Assembly (NCBI GenBank): GCA_964579765.1
Contig: CAZOIK010000278.1
Coordinates: 1 to 9,040 of the forward strand
DNA: 9,040 nucleotides
DNA from: DATNBT01 sp964579765
GTDB lineage: Bacteria > Acidobacteriota > Vicinamibacteria > Vicinamibacterales > CAVVIG01
Reading direction: 5' to 3'
Under the pieces are notes generated by a model. The model had not been told where the DNA came from. It did not search any database and worked only from the letters and a program-made list of their open reading frames with translations. This document shows positions 6,042 to 9,040 of this stretch, in pieces. Position 1 is the first letter of the stretch. Every line of letters begins with the position of its first letter. A program made the translations under genes and the position numbers.

Positions 6042-7484
6042 ATGTCTCTGCTGCCGTCGCTCTTCGCGCTCGTCTTCTCGCTCCTGCTGTCCGGCCAGAC
6101 CGCGCCGCCTCCACAGCCCGCGCTCGACTACGAGGTCTTCAAGACCGCGGTGCAGCCGATCTTCCTGAACAAACGTCCCGGGCATGCACGCTGCGTCTCG
6201 TGCCACACGACGGGTGGCGCGGCGTACCTGCAGCGCCTGCCGCCCGGGCAGACGACGTGGGACGACGAGCAGTCGCGCAAGAATTTCGAGCGCGTGTCGC
6301 GGCTCGTCGTGCCCGGCGCGCCCGACAAGAGCCGGCTGCTGCTGCATCCGCTGGCCGCCGCCGCCGGCGGCGACGCCTTCCACAGCGGCGGCAAGCACTT
6401 CATGTCGCGCGACAACCCCGAGTGGCAGGTGCTCGCCGCGTGGGTGCGGGGCGAGACGCCGCCTGTAGCGCGGCCCTTTCAGGCCCGCGTTGCAGGCGAG
6501 CCTGAAAGGCTCGCCCTACGTACACCGGAGCACACGCCCGGCGTGCGCGTCGTCCAGACCAACAGCGCGGGCGACGCGGTGTCGATCATCGATCCGGCGA
6601 AGAACAAGGTCGTCGGCGAGATCAAGGACATCGAAGCCAACCACGGCGCGACGGCGTCGCCCGACGGCAGCCACCTGTTCATCAGCAACGAATCCGACAG
6701 CACGCTCGACGTCGCGGACGCGAAGACGCTGACCGTCGTCCGGCGCATTCCGCTCAGCGGCCATCCGAACAACGTGTCGATCTCGAAGGACGGCCGGAAG
6801 GTGTACGTCGCGATCGCGCAGGCGCCGGGCGCCGTGGACGTCGTGGACACGTCGTCGATGAGCGTGACGCGGACGATTCCGACCGAGGGCGCGGAACACA
6901 ACACGTTCGTCACGCCCGACGGCAAGTTCGTCGTCGCCGGTTCGGTGGCGGGAAAGATGCTGACCGTGATCGACTCGGCCACCGAGCGCGTGGACTGGTC
7001 GATGAAGTTCGAGGGCGGCGTGCGGCCGATCACGTTCGAGCAGAAGCCGGACGGATCGACCGGCCGCATGTTCGTCCAGATCTCCGACTTCCACGGCTTC
7101 GTCGTCGTTGACTTCGCGTCGCACAAGGAGATCGGACGCGTGACGCTGCCCGATCCGCCCGGGCAGGTGAAGAACACGCAGGGCATCCAGGGGTCGCCCT
7201 CGCACGGCATCGGCATCACGCCGGACGGCAAGGTGCTGTGGGCGACGAGCAAGTGGTACCACTACGTCGCCGCGTACTCGATGCCCGATCTCAAACTGCT
7301 CGGCGTCGTGCCGGTCGGCCACGAGCCCGACTGGGTCACGTTCACGCCGGACAGCCGGACGGTGTACGTCGCGTGCGCCGGGTCGAACTCGGTCAGCGCG
7401 GTGGACGTGAAGACGCTGCGCGAAGTCGCGCGCATCGCGGTCGGGCAGGTGCCGAAGCGCAACATGACGGCCGTCCTGCAGTAG
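6042..7484 (+). CDS. Exported cytochrome c-YVTN beta-propeller fusion protein
   Basis: A 480-residue predicted periplasmic protein. Residues 1-22 are a hydrophobic signal sequence (LFALVFSLLLSGQTA), notable for having no Lys or Arg before the core. Residues 28-136 form a cytochrome-like domain with one haem-binding motif, Cys51-Val-Ser-Cys54-His55. The segment HFMSRDNPEWQVLAAWV resembles the end of bacterial haem-binding domains, and Met121 is a candidate but unproven distal ligand. Residues 141-161 are an inserted repeat. From about 167 a YVTN/YncE-type propeller follows, with units such as GDAVSIIDPAKNKVVGEI, STLDVADAKTLTVVRRI, GAVDVVDTSSMSVTRTI, GKMLTVIDSATERVDW and NSVSAVDVKTLREVARI, most preceded by S/TPDG or SKDG turns. 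No PQQ-family signatures are seen, so the propeller may bind a partner or small ligand; the reaction is unknown. It is divergent from the PQQ gene and is followed after 4 bases by the kinase. Confidence 0.87.
   Translation: MSLLPSLFALVFSLLLSGQTAPPPQPALDYEVFKTAVQPIFLNKRPGHARCVSCHTTGGAAYLQRLPPGQTTWDDEQSRKNFERVSRLVVPGAPDKSRLLLHPLAAAAGGDAFHSGGKHFMSRDNPEWQVLAAWVRGETPPVARPFQARVAGEPERLALRTPEHTPGVRVVQTNSAGDAVSIIDPAKNKVVGEIKDIEANHGATASPDGSHLFISNESDSTLDVADAKTLTVVRRIPLSGHPNNVSISKDGRKVYVAIAQAPGAVDVVDTSSMSVTRTIPTEGAEHNTFVTPDGKFVVAGSVAGKMLTVIDSATERVDWSMKFEGGVRPITFEQKPDGSTGRMFVQISDFHGFVVVDFASHKEIGRVTLPDPPGQVKNTQGIQGSPSHGIGITPDGKVLWATSKWYHYVAAYSMPDLKLLGVVPVGHEPDWVTFTPDSRTVYVACAGSNSVSAVDVKTLREVARIAVGQVPKRNMTAVLQ
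6464..6524. repeat. 61-bp palindromic repeat element inserted in frame in the YVTN gene
   Basis: The element starts TGTAGCGCGGCC and ends GCCCTACGTACA, the imperfectly inverted termini. It contains a perfect 10-bp inverted repeat, CCTTTCAGGC (6475-6484) with GCCTGAAAGG (6500-6509), around a 15-base centre. Inside the right arm is a second small palindrome, GAGCCT-GAA-AGGCTC (6498-6512). It is translated as about residues 141-161, between the cytochrome domain and the first propeller strand, and does not break the frame. Similar GGGCGAGCCTTTCAGGCTCGCC repeats are, from memory, scattered between genes in Acidobacteriota. Confidence 0.85.
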
Positions 7485-7488
7485 GACG

Positions 7489-9040
7489 ATGCTCGACGAC
7501 CATTACCGCGCGATCATCGAGTCGGCCGACGATCCGATCTTCATCGCGGATGCCGACGCGCGCTACATCTACGCGAACGCCAAAGCGGCGGAGAACCTCG
7601 GACTGGGGCAGGCGCAGCTCATCGGCAAGACGGTCGCCGACCTGTTTCCGCCCGAGCAGGCGGCGGCGTTCCGCCAGGGCGTGCGGCAGGTCATCGAGAC
7701 CGGGGCGATTCTGCGCAGCGAGGACCGTCTCGAGGTCGCCGGCGTCGAGCTGTGGAACAGCACGGCGCTGCATCCGTTGCGTGACGAGCACGGGCGGGTG
7801 ACCGCCGTCGCCGGCATCGTCCGCGACATCACGAGCCGCAAGCGCGCCGAGGTCGCGCTGCGCCACAGCGAAGAGCGGCTGCGCCAGGTGATTCAGGCGT
7901 CGGCGATTGGGATCTGGGACTACGACGAGCGCGCGCCGCAGATGTACGCGTCGCCGGAGCAGCGGGCGATTTGGGGGCTCGGTCCGGACGAGCCCGTGTC
8001 GTTCGGCGACCACATGCACCTGATTCACCCCGACGATCGTCCGGCCGTCGAGGCCGGCATCGCGCGGCTCCGCGAGAGCGACGACGGCGTGTTCGCGTTC
8101 GAACATCGCATCGTCAGGCCCGACGGACGCGAGCGATGGCTGTACGTGCGGGGCCAGGCGTTCTATCGCGGCGAGCGCGGACAGCGCCAGCTGACGCGCG
8201 CGATCGGAGCGACGCGGGACGTCACCGACGAGAAGCGCGCGGCGGAGGAGAAGGCGGACCTGCAGCAGCAGCTTTTCCAGGCGCAGAAGCTCGAGGCGGT
8301 CGGCCGGCTCGCGGGCGGCATCGCGCACGACTTCAACAACATCCTCAGCATCATCATCGGCTGCGCCGAGATGGCGGCGGGCGAGGTGAGCCCGCTCGCC
8401 GTTCGCGACTATCTCGACGAGATCCTGAAGGCCGCGACCCGGTCGGCCGATCTGACGCGCCAGCTGCTCGGCTTCGCGCGGCGGCAGACCGTGATGCCGC
8501 GCGTGGTCGATCTGAACGAGTTCGTGTCGGCGTCGCTCAAGATGCTGCGCCGGGTGATCGGCGAGCACGTCTCGTTGTCGTGGCACCCGGGCGTGGGGCT
8601 GTGGCCGGTGCGGATCGATCCGGTGCAGGTCGATCAGATTCTCGTCAACCTCGTCGCCAACGCGCGCGACGCGGTGGCGGACACCGGCGCCGTGGTCATC
8701 CACACGGAGAACGTGCCGGTGAGCTCGAGCGCCATGTACGCCGGCGTCGCGCCCGGCGAGTACGTCCGCCTCGCCGTCGTGGACGACGGCATCGGGATGG
8801 ACGTGGAGACGCAGCGGCATCTGTTCGAGCCGTTCTACACCACCAAGCCGAGCGGCCGCGGCACCGGGCTGGGCATGGCGTCGGTGGACGGGATTGTGCG
8901 GCAGAACGGCGGCGCGATCACCGTCACGAGCGAGGTCGGGCGCGGGACGACCGTCAACGTGTTCCTGCCGCGCGCGCCAGAAGCCGCGGCGCTCAGCGGA
9001 GCGTCGCGCGAGACGAAGGTGAAGGGGACTGAGACCGTCC
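7489..9040 (+). CDS. Soluble PAS-PAS sensor histidine kinase, 3' partial, probable hybrid
   Basis: The frame is open from ATG 7489 to the window edge (517 codons). There is no signal peptide or membrane helix, so it senses inside the cell. A first PAS domain (about 4-118) opens YRAIIESADDPIFIAD and closes with GIVRDITSRKRAE. A second (about 122-250) contains MHLIHPDDRPAVEAG and FEHRIVRPDGRERWLYVRG and closes with GATRDVTDEKRAA. A short helical linker leads to the HisKA motif LEAVGRLAGGIAHDFNN with phospho-acceptor His280. The ATPase domain has its N-box NLVANARDA with Asn391, a DDGIGM box at 432-437, FEPFYTTK, and GRGTGLG at 456-462. After the kinase core a 20-residue linker ends in G-T-E-T-V, which in hybrid kinases typically runs into the L-V-V-E-D-E start of a receiver domain; that part is outside the window. 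Only 4 bp separate it from the YVTN gene, with AGGA just before the ATG, which suggests translational coupling. The ligand is unknown. Confidence 0.9.
   Translation, partial: MLDDHYRAIIESADDPIFIADADARYIYANAKAAENLGLGQAQLIGKTVADLFPPEQAAAFRQGVRQVIETGAILRSEDRLEVAGVELWNSTALHPLRDEHGRVTAVAGIVRDITSRKRAEVALRHSEERLRQVIQASAIGIWDYDERAPQMYASPEQRAIWGLGPDEPVSFGDHMHLIHPDDRPAVEAGIARLRESDDGVFAFEHRIVRPDGRERWLYVRGQAFYRGERGQRQLTRAIGATRDVTDEKRAAEEKADLQQQLFQAQKLEAVGRLAGGIAHDFNNILSIIIGCAEMAAGEVSPLAVRDYLDEILKAATRSADLTRQLLGFARRQTVMPRVVDLNEFVSASLKMLRRVIGEHVSLSWHPGVGLWPVRIDPVQVDQILVNLVANARDAVADTGAVVIHTENVPVSSSAMYAGVAPGEYVRLAVVDDGIGMDVETQRHLFEPFYTTKPSGRGTGLGMASVDGIVRQNGGAITVTSEVGRGTTVNVFLPRAPEAAALSGASRETKVKGTETV

Noticed and set aside
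5986..6114. Longer N-terminus for the PQQ gene starting at 6114
   Set aside because: It would put an Arg-rich stretch before the signal peptide, overlap the divergent gene, and ignore the GAGG-spaced ATG at 5985.
7393..8820. Long minus-strand open frame opposite the kinase
   Set aside because: No family resemblance; the plus frame carries all histidine kinase boxes.

Overview
The window is GC-rich (roughly two thirds G+C by eye) and is almost entirely coding. It most resembles a soil or sediment Acidobacteriota genome, probably of the Vicinamibacteria / subdivision 6 type. That assignment is an inference from two things. The gene families fit: a periplasmic tannase-family esterase, cytochrome c-PQQ and cytochrome c-YVTN propeller fusions, an LVIVD propeller and a DUF3052-YdeI protein. 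The short palindromic and tandem repeats at gene boundaries and inside coding sequence also fit, from memory of such genomes. No rRNA, tRNA, CRISPR array, insertion sequence or phage gene was seen.

Layout, left to right. Positions 2-1423 (+) hold the 3' part of a tannase/feruloyl-esterase-family hydrolase whose start lies before the window. An 83-bp gap with an AT-rich imperfect inverted repeat follows. Positions 1507-2163 (+) encode a fusion of a DUF3052-like domain with a YdeI/OmpD-associated domain. Converging on it from the right is a minus-strand run of three genes. Read in its own direction these are a cytochrome c-PQQ propeller dehydrogenase (5985-4129), a Tat-exported LVIVD-repeat propeller (4071-2761), and a damaged beta-carbonic anhydrase (2728-2189) that has lost its CxDSR zinc/catalytic segment and its C-terminus. 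Diverging from the dehydrogenase, on the plus strand, is a cytochrome c-YVTN propeller gene (6042-7484). Four bases after its stop comes a soluble PAS-PAS histidine kinase (7489 to the window end), cut off where a receiver domain probably begins. This kinase is open to the window edge with no stop codon.

The centre reads as an exported redox module. Two proteins each carry an N-terminal single-haem cytochrome domain joined to a beta-propeller, one of them a PQQ type, and they are transcribed divergently from a short shared region. A third propeller and a relic carbonic anhydrase trail behind. The PQQ protein would oxidise an alcohol-type substrate and pass electrons to its own haem. The roles of the YVTN and LVIVD partners are unknown. 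The histidine kinase is placed to be co-translated with the YVTN gene.

The most unusual feature is the repeats. Two different palindromic elements lie in frame inside coding sequence, each exactly in the linker between a cytochrome domain and a propeller. A 9-bp tandem array forms the start codon and the signal-peptide N-region of the PQQ gene. A second 9-bp array begins next to that gene's stop codon. Repeat spread therefore appears to have reshaped the ends and linkers of these proteins.
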